From Anderseniella sp. (GTDB lineage: Bacteria > Pseudomonadota > Alphaproteobacteria > Rhizobiales > Aestuariivirgaceae): 9,494 bases of DNA. The notes beneath the pieces are model-generated. The model searched no databases, was not told where the DNA came from, and saw only the letters and a program-made list of their open reading frames with translations. The stretch spans positions 1 through 9,494 of the forward strand of contig JABDRA010000414.1 of assembly GCA_013041995.1 (NCBI GenBank). Reading direction: 5' to 3'. This document shows, piece by piece, positions 1-5,551 of the stretch (positions are counted from its first letter, which is position 1; every line of letters starts with the position of its first letter). The position numbers and the translations under genes are program-made.

Positions 1-2
1 GT

Positions 3-104
3 GGTATGCTGGCCGGTTTCATCCTGTCCGGCGTATGGTGTTTCATGAACGGGATCGTGCTAGTTGTCTGTCTTGGTTTTCTAGAGCAACCTGGGTTCAC
101 TTGA
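3..104 (+). CDS. possible C-terminal end of an upstream membrane protein (partial)
   Basis: The frame starting at base 3 is open from the window edge to a TGA at 102-104 and encodes about 33 residues that are strongly hydrophobic (rich in Gly, Leu, Val, Ile, Phe), like a final transmembrane helix. The stop codon lies inside the inner stem of the repeat at 81-186, so the last residues would be encoded by the repeat. A second frame is also open over the same bases, and the stretch is too short for a family call. The hydrophobic composition is the only support, so this may be chance. Confidence 0.25.
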   Translation, partial: GMLAGFILSGVWCFMNGIVLVVCLGFLEQPGFT

Positions 105-186
105 ACCCATAAAGTTGCTCTAGCACTTTGAAAGCGATCAGTTTTATGGTTTTTGATTGACTCAATCAAAAACCATACTGATCTAG
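81..186 (+). repeat. palindromic interspersed repeat, full copy 1
   Basis: The element has two hairpins. Stem A pairs CTAGAGCAAC (81-90) with GTTGCTCTAG (114-123) perfectly and encloses GGGTTC (93-98) / GAACCC (103-108). Stem B is a 31-base palindrome at 146-176, with arms ATGGTTTTTGATTGA and TCAATCAAAAACCAT around one central C, flanked by GATCAGT (136-142) and ACTGATC (177-183). A linker containing TTGAAAGCGATC joins the stems. Bases 81-186 align without gaps to 2707-2812, with about 80 of 106 positions identical by hand count. No coding capacity is evident. It resembles the small palindromic repeats scattered through many alphaproteobacterial genomes, but I cannot name the family. Confidence 0.85.
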
Positions 187-225
187 TGCCGACATAATCA
201 GGCAAAGGGCGCACGCGCACGTTCC

Positions 226-765
226 ATGAGCATTTACGAGTTTGAAGGCCATCGGCCGCAACTTCCGCAATCTGACCCATACTACGTTGCCCCCACGGCT
301 GCCCTCATAGGCAAGGTGCGCCTGAGTCGGCTTGCGAGTATCTGGTTTGGCGCCGTTCTTCGCGGCGACAACGAACAGATCGACATCGGCGAGCAAAGCA
401 ACATTCAGGACAATTGCGTCCTGCACACTGATCCGGGGTTTCCGTTGACATTGGGACGAGGTGTCACTGTTGGTCATCTTGCCATGCTGCATGGATGCAC
501 GGTTCATGACAATTCGCTGATCGGCATGGGTGCAACCGTCATGAACGGCGCCGTAATCGGCCGCAATTGCATTGTCGGTGCTCATGCCCTGATCGGTGAA
601 GGCAAGGTTATCGAGGACAATTCCATGGTGCTGGGTGCGCCCGGGCGGGTTGTAAAGTCACTGGATGCCAAGGCCGAAGCCGCTCTTCGTGCAGGTGCCC
701 AGACCTATGTGGACAAGGTCCATCGCTATGCCGGCGAGAATGGGCTGAAGCTGGTGGAAGACTGA
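226..765 (+). CDS. gamma-carbonic anhydrase-like (YrdA/PaaY-type) hexapeptide-repeat protein
   Basis: This is a 179-residue protein built mostly of hexapeptide repeats, which fold as a left-handed beta-helix and trimerise. It carries the gamma-class signature: RGDN at 46-49, then HTD with H67, and GHxxxLH with H84 and H89. These three histidines are the expected metal ligands, two from one subunit and one from its neighbour. As in the short bacterial YrdA/CamH-like members, the acidic loop of the archaeal Cam enzyme is absent, so catalysis of CO2 hydration is possible but not assured; some relatives act as acyl-CoA thioesterases or have no known reaction. There is no signal peptide, so it should be cytoplasmic. 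The ATG at 226 precedes the conserved N-terminal strand. The repeat at 81-186 lies 39 bp upstream, in the region where a promoter would be expected. Confidence 0.9.
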   Translation: MSIYEFEGHRPQLPQSDPYYVAPTAALIGKVRLSRLASIWFGAVLRGDNEQIDIGEQSNIQDNCVLHTDPGFPLTLGRGVTVGHLAMLHGCTVHDNSLIGMGATVMNGAVIGRNCIVGAHALIGEGKVIEDNSMVLGAPGRVVKSLDAKAEAALRAGAQTYVDKVHRYAGENGLKLVED

Positions 766-823
766 AGCCTGCGATACTCACGAACTGAGCCAATAACCAC
801 TTGCTTTGGCATGACACCCCCTC

Positions 824-865
824 AAAAAAGCGGGGCCAGCATCAGGTGGGAATGATGCTGGCCCC
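824..865 (-). terminator. Rho-independent terminator of the BTLCP peptidase gene
   Basis: GGGGCCAGCATCA (832-844) pairs perfectly over 13 bp with TGATGCTGGCCCC (853-865) around an 8-base loop. Read on the minus strand, the hairpin is followed by GC and then six T (829-824), the classic intrinsic terminator layout. On the plus strand no T-run follows, so it is not expected to terminate the carbonic anhydrase transcript. It lies about 120 bp beyond the peptidase stop codon, and two weaker hairpins (932-959 and 965-980) lie in between. Confidence 0.85.
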
Positions 866-986
866 TGGGACCCGGTTGGTGGGGGATGGGGAGGGGATGC
901 CGACCGGGCCGTTCTGTATGGTCGTTTCGTTCAGGTCATTTGCCTTGCGGGCTGACCTGCATTTGCGGTCAAGTTACCGCTTTGGA

Positions 987-1625
987 TCAGTTTGCTCCTG
1001 CGATCGTGTCTTTGTCCTTGGCATAACGTGTGTTCATCGATACCCAGATGCGCGGATTGGTCTGGGATTGACGCTTGAGGTACTCGTAACCGGTCTCCGA
1101 CCAGCGCAGGACCGTGCGGCGGCGGTTGTCGAGGACAAAATCACCACCATCAGTGCGGACCATCAAGACAGCGTGGCCATCACCGTTTTCATCGAACACG
1201 ACCGTGATCAGCAGCGCTTCAGGGGCGAAGCCGAGGCCTTCCAGATAGCGTTTTTTCATGAGAACGTAGTCTTCGCAGTCGCCTGCGATTGACGGGTAGT
1301 CCCAGCGCTCGACAATACCGTAAAGGTCCATGTCTGTTGCCGGAGCGATCTTGTCATTGACGAAACTGTTGACCTCCACGAGTTGCGCCCAGGTCCTGTT
1401 GTTCAGTTCGGCCTGCGTCTTGTCGGTGCCGACATTGCGGCATTCCGCCTTGTAGCGGGCACAGAACTGGACGTAACCGATCGGCGGCAAGGTCACACCG
1501 AATTCCGGTGCATGAATGTTTGAAGACCCAGTCAGATTACCGGTCTTTTGCTGGTTGTAGGCATGTGCCGGAAGTGCTGTGGCCATCACCGCCAGGCACA
1601 GGGCCAACCCCTTTAGATTATTCAT
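987..1625 (-). CDS. secreted BTLCP (LapG-like, transglutaminase-fold) cysteine peptidase
   Basis: This is a 212-residue protein of the bacterial transglutaminase-like cysteine proteinase family (peptidase C93, formerly DUF920), whose best-studied member is the periplasmic adhesin-cleaving protease LapG. Residues 1-22 form a clear signal peptide ending in Ala-His-Ala, so the mature protein should be periplasmic. The catalytic triad is visible: Cys117 in GDCEDY, His151 in GHAV and Asp166 in FVLDN. I prefer the ATG at 1625 over one at 1640, because GGATGGGG lies upstream at ribosome-binding distance and the signal peptide starts cleanly there; the 1640 start would have AAGG directly against the ATG. 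A strong terminator ends the unit at 824-865. No lapA-like adhesin or lapD gene is in the window, so the substrate is unknown. Length and motifs are normal for the short alphaproteobacterial members. Confidence 0.88.
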   Translation of the reverse strand: MNNLKGLALCLAVMATALPAHAYNQQKTGNLTGSSNIHAPEFGVTLPPIGYVQFCARYKAECRNVGTDKTQAELNNRTWAQLVEVNSFVNDKIAPATDMDLYGIVERWDYPSIAGDCEDYVLMKKRYLEGLGFAPEALLITVVFDENGDGHAVLMVRTDGGDFVLDNRRRTVLRWSETGYEYLKRQSQTNPRIWVSMNTRYAKDKDTIAGAN

Positions 1626-1814
1626 TTTCAAACGCCCCATCCTTTTTTGTTGTTGGACAGAAGCTACCGGACGGGACTTGAGATTCAGCTAAACAGATGT
1701 GCCGGATTTGAACTGTTCGGCGTGAAATTCGTTAATCATGAAGCAGTTGCTAACGCAGGCGCTGTCTGCACATACGGCGCAGACGCTGGCTGGCTGGTCA
1801 TTCGTGAGGGCATG

Positions 1815-1851
1815 AAAAAACCCGCCGAGGCGGTGCGCTTCAGCGGGTTTT
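1815..1851 (-). terminator. Rho-independent terminator of the PilZ gene
   Basis: AAAACCCGC (1817-1825) pairs with GCGGGTTTT (1843-1851). On the minus strand the GC-rich stem is followed by a run of six T (1820-1815), which fits termination of the PilZ transcript about 65 bp past its stop. The plus strand shows four T after the stem, so some bidirectional function is possible, but no plus-strand gene lies just before it. The remaining 1626-1814 stretch, upstream of the peptidase gene, must hold that gene's promoter; I see no convincing -35/-10 pair there. Confidence 0.82.
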
Positions 1852-1880
1852 GAAGTATTGGGAAAGTGACTGGTGCGTGT

Positions 1881-1919
1881 AGCAACAGGGGTTCGCAAGA
1901 ACCCATGAACCTGATCTAG
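1881..1919 (+). repeat. palindromic interspersed repeat, internally deleted copy 3
   Basis: Bases 1881-1906 align without gaps to 85-110 of copy 1 (21 of 26 identical), including GGGTTC / GAACCC around a gcaa loop. After four unrelated bases, CTGATCTAG (1911-1919) matches the last nine bases of copy 1 (178-186) exactly. The closing arm of stem A, the linker and nearly all of stem B are missing, which fits an internal deletion of about 70 bp. The terminal CTA at 1916-1918 is the stop codon TAG of the PilZ gene read on the minus strand. Confidence 0.7.
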
Positions 1920-2602
1920 AGCACCGCGTGATCGGCCAGTTTCGCCGGTTCCAGCTGGCTCATGAATTCAATGGCGATACCGTCAGATGTAAAGCGAACC
2001 ACGCGGCCGCGCATTCTGCCCAGTGAAAGATAAGTGCCGATGCTTGGCAGCACACTGGTTTTAATCGATGCGCCTGAAACAGAGATATCGATAACTTCAC
2101 ACGGGTATTCACGGCCATCGTTCAACGTGATCTGGGAGGCTGAGTCCTTTGGAGCAAACCGGTCGTCACGGCGTTCATCCGGGTCGGATGTTTCGAACCA
2201 CTCCAGGCGGCGTTCCATGCGCTCGCGACGCCTGCCGGTGAGGTTGAATGAAACGTAAAAGCCATCTTCGACGACTTTGTCCATGATCCCGTCTACCCGG
2301 CCTATATCATCGAGATAAGCGATGATCGGAGTGCCGGGCTCGACGGTATGATCGCTCAGCAGTTTTACGCCATCTGCATCAATGCTGGCTACCTGACAGG
2401 GGTACTCATTCATATCAGGCAGCATAAAGCGGCCAAATATAATCCTTTTGCCGTTGTCGGATGACGTTGCTGATGTGGTTGAACCAGCGGTTACTGAATT
2501 TGCATTCACGTTGACAGTCCTCTGCAAGGCGTCATTGAAGGTTTTTGTCGACAAAACGACCGATAAGTCTCTCGTCTCAGGTTCGACTTTAAGCGCGTTC
2601 AC
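1916..2602 (-). CDS. tandem PilZ-domain protein, probable c-di-GMP effector
   Basis: This is a 228-residue soluble protein. Residues about 140-215 form a PilZ domain with both c-di-GMP signatures intact: RRDDR (144-148, the RxxxR motif) and DISVSG (172-177, DxSxxG). Residues about 52-125 look like a second, degenerate PilZ copy: the phrase YPC-x-V occurs in both halves (67-71 and 166-170), but the first half has R53/R58 spaced differently and SIDADG instead of DxSxxG. The first 50 residues are Ser/Thr/Asn-rich and probably disordered. A basic helix (124-133, GRRRERMERR) joins the halves. Translation starts at GTG 2602; an in-frame TAA 12 bp upstream rules out a longer form, and the ribosome site is weak (AAGG about 10 bp away). 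The stop codon lies in the repeat at 1881-1919. PilZ proteins transmit c-di-GMP levels to motility, polysaccharide or adhesion machinery; the partner here is unknown. Confidence 0.8.
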   Translation of the reverse strand: MNALKVEPETRDLSVVLSTKTFNDALQRTVNVNANSVTAGSTTSATSSDNGKRIIFGRFMLPDMNEYPCQVASIDADGVKLLSDHTVEPGTPIIAYLDDIGRVDGIMDKVVEDGFYVSFNLTGRRRERMERRLEWFETSDPDERRDDRFAPKDSASQITLNDGREYPCEVIDISVSGASIKTSVLPSIGTYLSLGRMRGRVVRFTSDGIAIEFMSQLEPAKLADHAVL

Positions 2603-2638
2603 GTAAATGCGGCCTTAACAAACGATAAAATTGCGAAC

Positions 2639-2653
2639 ACGATAGTATATCGT
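2639..2653. promoter_or_regulatory. palindrome upstream of the PilZ gene, possible operator or -10 region
   Basis: ACGATA (2639-2644), GTA, TATCGT (2648-2653) form a perfect dyad 37-51 bp before the PilZ start. A further ACGATA lies at 2622-2627. On the minus strand the centre contains TATACT (2649-2644), five of six matches to a -10 box, but no good -35 sits at normal spacing. It could be a regulator site over a promoter; the call rests on symmetry and position only. Confidence 0.3.
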
Positions 2654-2706
2654 TAGAGAGCACTTGCTGAGTGTTTGTAAAGTCGTGCGGGGCCATTTGA
2701 TTTGGC

Positions 2707-2812
2707 CTGGAGCAGCGCGGGTTCAAGAAAACCCATAAGGCTGCTCGATCACCTTGAAAGCGATCGAGTTGATGGTTCCTGGTTAGTTCAATCAAAAACC
2801 ATCCTGATTTAC
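2707..2812 (+). repeat. palindromic interspersed repeat, full copy 2
   Basis: This copy is collinear with 81-186 over its whole length, without gaps. Stem A pairs GAGCAGC (2710-2716) with GCTGCTC (2740-2746) and encloses GGGTT (2719-2723) / AACCC (2730-2734). One stem A pair differs from copy 1 on both sides (A-T became G-C), so pairing is kept. Stem B is reduced to GATGGTT (2771-2777) / AACCATC (2797-2803), its centre having drifted. A further pairing, CTCGATC (2744-2750) with GATCGAG (2762-2768), exists only in this copy. The element overlaps the PAS gene stop codon at 2809-2811 and forms that gene's 3' flank. Confidence 0.85.
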
Positions 2813-3453
2813 CCGGCTTTGCCACCTTCGATGACACGTAGAAAGCTCGAATTGATACGCCGGACCTCATCACTGCTGGATGCAGGCGTGCAAACCGGTT
2901 TGCCGGGAAGCTGGTCACTCCACAAAACACGAATTTTGCGCACTTTGAATTTTATCAGGGGATCGGGCTTTACACCTCGTGCATCCCTGAACGGGGCTAT
3001 GGTTGTTAGGGCGTGAACATCCCTGCCATTTGCGGAAATGACCGGTACTGCAACCAGCTCGAAACCGACTTCCCGGCCGCCAAAGGAGTGGGCGAGAAAC
3101 CGGCCGACACACGGCTGTTTCATGCCGACGACGGTATCGAGACCGCGAACAATTGTTTCACGGTCAAAGTTTGACCAGTCCTCGAAGGCAGTGGTGCCGG
3201 TTAACTGCCGTCCGATCGTGTCACACACGGCGGAGCCTGCCAGCCGGTACATATAGGACATCTTGTGCGGATCACGTGCCAGTATGCATGTCCACGGCAC
3301 AATAGCGACCAGATCGCGCATGGTGATGTCGGTTCTCAATGGTGCGGCTTCTTCACCCCTGATACGTTCCCAGATGCGCAGCAACTTGCGGCTGGTTGGG
3401 TGCATAACCGTGATATCAGAGACGTTATTGAATATTTGGTTCGTGCCTGACAT
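2809..3453 (-). CDS. PAS_5-like sensor-domain protein
   Basis: This is a 214-residue protein resembling the alphaproteobacterial PAS_5 (PF07310) group. Residues 40-61 have the typical RTDI... opening, followed by YRLAG (69-73), AVCDTIGR (75-82) and LTG (84-86), the hallmark of this family, then a second half with GFELVAVPV-type beta strands. There is no signal peptide, membrane helix or output domain, so it is a single-domain cytoplasmic protein; ligand and partner are unknown. The basic C-terminal tail has no visible motif. I chose the ATG at 3453 because AGGTGA lies about 5 bp upstream, and the in-frame extension further upstream (to 3657) would overlap the divergent rhomboid gene. The stop TAA is contributed by the end of the repeat at 2707-2812. 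Confidence 0.75.
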   Translation of the reverse strand: MSGTNQIFNNVSDITVMHPTSRKLLRIWERIRGEEAAPLRTDITMRDLVAIVPWTCILARDPHKMSYMYRLAGSAVCDTIGRQLTGTTAFEDWSNFDRETIVRGLDTVVGMKQPCVGRFLAHSFGGREVGFELVAVPVISANGRDVHALTTIAPFRDARGVKPDPLIKFKVRKIRVLWSDQLPGKPVCTPASSSDEVRRINSSFLRVIEGGKAG

Positions 3454-3560
3454 ATATGTCACCTGCCTGACTGGTATCTCGTCGTTGTTCCAAAGCTGAA
3501 CGCTGTTAACCCGTCTTTGCAGGCACCGTGCCAGACAGAAGAAAAAAGACAGGCAAATCC

Positions 3561-4346
3561 ATGAAAGACGAGAAATCGCCCGAAAACCCGCCAATTGAAG
3601 AGGGTCGGCTGACACGTGGTGAGTTTGAAGCATTGAATCTTCAGCGCGCACGGCCACCTGTCATCAACGCGCCGGGCGTGGTGCTGTTGCTGGCTGGGGC
3701 AATGCTGGTCATTCATGCCTGTCTGCAGCTTGTTGGCAGCGATACCTACAACCGTGCCGTTCTGACACTGGCATTCATTCCAGCACGTTTTCAGACGCTG
3801 ACGGAGTTCGGCGGTCAGTTGCTGCCCGGTGGCGAAATTGCCCGGGTAACGTCTTTCTTCTCATATGCACTGTTGCACGGAAGCTGGACCCATCTTGCGA
3901 TGAACATGGTCTGGATGCTGGCATTCGGGTCGGTTGCAGCAAGACGGCTGGGAGCGGCCAGATTTATTGGTCTTTCAATGCTGGCTGCAGGTGTCGCCGC
4001 CGCATTCTCCATGGTCTTGAATTGGGGAACAGGAGCCATACTTGTTGGCGCGTCAGGTGCTATTGCGGGTCAGATGGCTGTGGCCGTGCGGCTGATCTTT
4101 GCCCATGGCGGTACATTGATGACCAGCTTGCGCAAGGATCTCAGCACGGTGCCCCCGGAGCCTCTGCTGCGGCTTTTCACGAACAGATCGGCGGTAGTTT
4201 TCATGGTGATCTGGTTTGGTGTCGACATGTTCTCTGCATCATCAGGTCTGATGGGCGACGCGCGTATTGCCTGGGAAGCTCATCTGGGTGGATTTTTGAC
4301 CGGATTGTTGGTGTTTGGGTGGCTCGATCCGGCCAGAGCGAGCTGA
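3561..4346 (+). CDS. rhomboid family intramembrane serine protease
   Basis: This is a 261-residue integral membrane protein with about six hydrophobic segments (near 40-58, 99-123, 135-153, 159-181, 211-225 and 240-253) and a hydrophilic cytoplasmic N-terminus of about 35 residues. The rhomboid hallmarks are present: H106...H111-xxx-N115 in the second helix (LLHGSWTHLAMN), the nucleophile Ser165 in GASG, and the catalytic His241 in AHLGG. It should therefore be an active protease cleaving transmembrane substrates in the plane of the inner membrane; the substrate cannot be predicted. The long segment between helices 1 and 2 and the roughly 30-residue loop before helix 5 resemble those of alphaproteobacterial members. 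I prefer ATG 3561 (AGG 7 bp upstream) to an in-frame GTG at 3528, but both ribosome sites are weak. It is divergent from the PAS gene and shares a roughly 107-bp promoter region with it. Confidence 0.9.
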   Translation: MKDEKSPENPPIEEGRLTRGEFEALNLQRARPPVINAPGVVLLLAGAMLVIHACLQLVGSDTYNRAVLTLAFIPARFQTLTEFGGQLLPGGEIARVTSFFSYALLHGSWTHLAMNMVWMLAFGSVAARRLGAARFIGLSMLAAGVAAAFSMVLNWGTGAILVGASGAIAGQMAVAVRLIFAHGGTLMTSLRKDLSTVPPEPLLRLFTNRSAVVFMVIWFGVDMFSASSGLMGDARIAWEAHLGGFLTGLLVFGWLDPARAS

Positions 4347-4410
4347 TCGGCAATACCAGGAGGCCTTGTGCGGACGTGCCGATCTATCTCATTGAGATCG
4401 ATAGGTATTG
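4345..4410 (+). other. overlapping inverted repeats just after the rhomboid stop
   Basis: GATCGGCA (4345-4352) pairs with TGCCGATC (4377-4384); CAATACC (4351-4357) pairs with GGTATTG (4404-4410); CGATC (4380-4384) pairs with GATCG (4396-4400). These pairings overlap and would compete or form a pseudoknot. No T-run follows, so this is not a standard terminator. An AGGAGG sits in the first loop at 4358-4363. The rest of the gap up to 4552 shows only a weak 4-bp GGGC/GCCC hairpin (4507-4521) with a T-run, just before the CBS gene. Confidence 0.35.
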
Positions 4411-4552
4411 TTTCTTGCGACAGTTTTCATCCAAATCGCCATTGAAATAGATGCAAGCCGTTTGGGAAACATCTGATTAAGGGTTTTGTGCCAATAATCC
4501 TGCATCGGGCTTTTGCGGCCCTCTTTTTGCGCCAAAAAGGTAAGCACCTGCA

Positions 4553-5068
4553 ATGAATGCCGTGGACATTATTGAACAATACGGGCGCGGTGTTCCGGCA
4601 ATTGTCCAATCCACCAAGATAGTGGATGTGTGTGAATACCTGCTGTCGTGTCAGGCACCTGGAACGGTCATCCTCAGTGAGTATGGTGAAGTCAAGGGAA
4701 CCCTGTCGCAGAAGGATATCATCAATGCGTCCGGCAGGCTCGGATCTTCAGTGATGCAGATGGTTGCCAGTGATCTGGTCCGCGATCTGGTTCCGGCATG
4801 TGAAACCACGACACAGATAATCCAGGTCATGGAGTTGTTGAACAACACCGCATCGGAATTTGTACTGGTTACCGAGGACGGTGAGATCAAGGGAATGATC
4901 ACGCTCGCCGACCTGCACGACCTGCTGTTGCATGCTTTGACGGAAGAGGATGAGGGGAAACCTGACAAGGCACAAAAAGCTGCCGCCAAGTCGAAACAGG
5001 CACAGCCTGAAGCGTCAACCGCCGCGCCGCCGCCAACGGAATATGAAGAGGTCCGGAACTCGGCGTAA
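4553..5068 (+). CDS. two-CBS-domain protein
   Basis: This is a 171-residue soluble protein. Residues about 14-66 and 74-128 form two CBS motifs, a pair that folds as a Bateman module and usually binds AMP, ATP or another adenosyl ligand. Each half ends with the typical pattern of a Gly-x-hydrophobic strand and an Asp-containing helix (GTLSQKDI at 49-56; GMITLADL at 114-121). Residues 130-171 form a Lys/Ala/Gln/Pro-rich, probably disordered tail with no recognisable domain, so the protein is a regulator or ligand sensor without an enzyme fused to it. The ribosome site is poor: AAAAAGG lies about 12 bp from the ATG. The stop is 11 bp from the convergent hisI stop, with no clear terminator between them. 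The target of regulation is not shown by context. Confidence 0.85.
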   Translation: MNAVDIIEQYGRGVPAIVQSTKIVDVCEYLLSCQAPGTVILSEYGEVKGTLSQKDIINASGRLGSSVMQMVASDLVRDLVPACETTTQIIQVMELLNNTASEFVLVTEDGEIKGMITLADLHDLLLHALTEEDEGKPDKAQKAAAKSKQAQPEASTAAPPPTEYEEVRNSA

Positions 5069-5079
5069 ACCCGGTCGAT

Positions 5080-5523
5080 TTACTTTCTGCCGTATGTCGC
5101 TTCCGGATCTATTTTTCTGACATTGTCTATTGTCGTCAGGCTTCGGTCTGAATTCACCTGTCTGTAGAAACAGGTTGCCCGCCCGGTATGGCATACTGCC
5201 CCGTCGCCGTCGACGCGAACCTCCAGCACCAGCACATCCTGATCACAGTCAGTTCGAATACGTTCTATGTGTTGCAACTGTCCCGAGGTTTCGCCCTTTT
5301 TCCATAGAGACTGGCGCGAGCGCGAATAATAGTGCGCCAACCCGGTTTCAAGGCTGAGTGCCAGGCTTTGTCTGTTCATGAAGGCAAACATCAAGGGCGC
5401 ATTGGTCTCTGCATCAATTGCCATGGCGGGAATCAGCCCCGCGTCATCAAAACGCGGCGCAAATTCGCTGCCTTCTTCAACATCGCCAATGTTAGCGGGA
5501 AGGGGAAACAGCGTATCAGTCAA
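5080..5523 (-). CDS. hisI: phosphoribosyl-AMP cyclohydrolase (histidine biosynthesis)
   Basis: This is a 147-residue, monofunctional enzyme; there is no fused HisE pyrophosphatase domain, which is usual in alphaproteobacteria. It opens the adenine ring of phosphoribosyl-AMP in the third step of histidine synthesis, in the cytoplasm. Signatures are complete: HYYSRSR (64-70), LWKKGETSG (73-81), RTDCDQD (90-96) and CHTGRATCFYR (111-121). Cys93, Cys111 and Cys118 are the expected zinc ligands, and Asp92, Asp94 and Asp96 the magnesium site. I set the start at TTG 5523 because GGGGA lies 7-8 bp upstream and no ATG or GTG fits before the conserved EFAPRFD segment. It starts 28 bp after the folE stop, so the two are probably co-transcribed. 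The N-terminus is some 15 residues longer than common homologues. Confidence 0.93.
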   Translation of the reverse strand: MTDTLFPLPANIGDVEEGSEFAPRFDDAGLIPAMAIDAETNAPLMFAFMNRQSLALSLETGLAHYYSRSRQSLWKKGETSGQLQHIERIRTDCDQDVLVLEVRVDGDGAVCHTGRATCFYRQVNSDRSLTTIDNVRKIDPEATYGRK

Positions 5524-5551
5524 ATGGATTTCCCCTGCAGTTGACGCAATA

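Noticed and set aside
166..585. 139-codon open frame on the minus strand opposite the carbonic anhydrase gene
   Set aside because: It is fully antisense to a gene with complete family motifs, its protein resembles nothing I know, and its end lies in the repeat; it is best explained as a shadow.
801..1292. 163-codon plus-strand open frame over the terminator and the BTLCP gene
   Set aside because: It runs across a strong terminator hairpin and antisense to the catalytic region of the peptidase; the composition is not protein-like.
2589..2930. 113-codon minus-strand open frame covering repeat copy 2 and the PAS gene 3' end
   Set aside because: It overlaps the PAS gene in another frame and crosses a palindromic repeat; no recognisable domain.
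3454..3657. 68-residue N-terminal extension of the PAS protein
   Set aside because: It would overlap the divergent rhomboid start region, whereas ATG 3453 has a good ribosome site and the family core begins well after it.
5065..5083. GTAAA / TTTAC pairing between the CBS and hisI stops as a bidirectional terminator
   Set aside because: Only 5 AT-rich base pairs with no real T-run in either direction; too weak to call.
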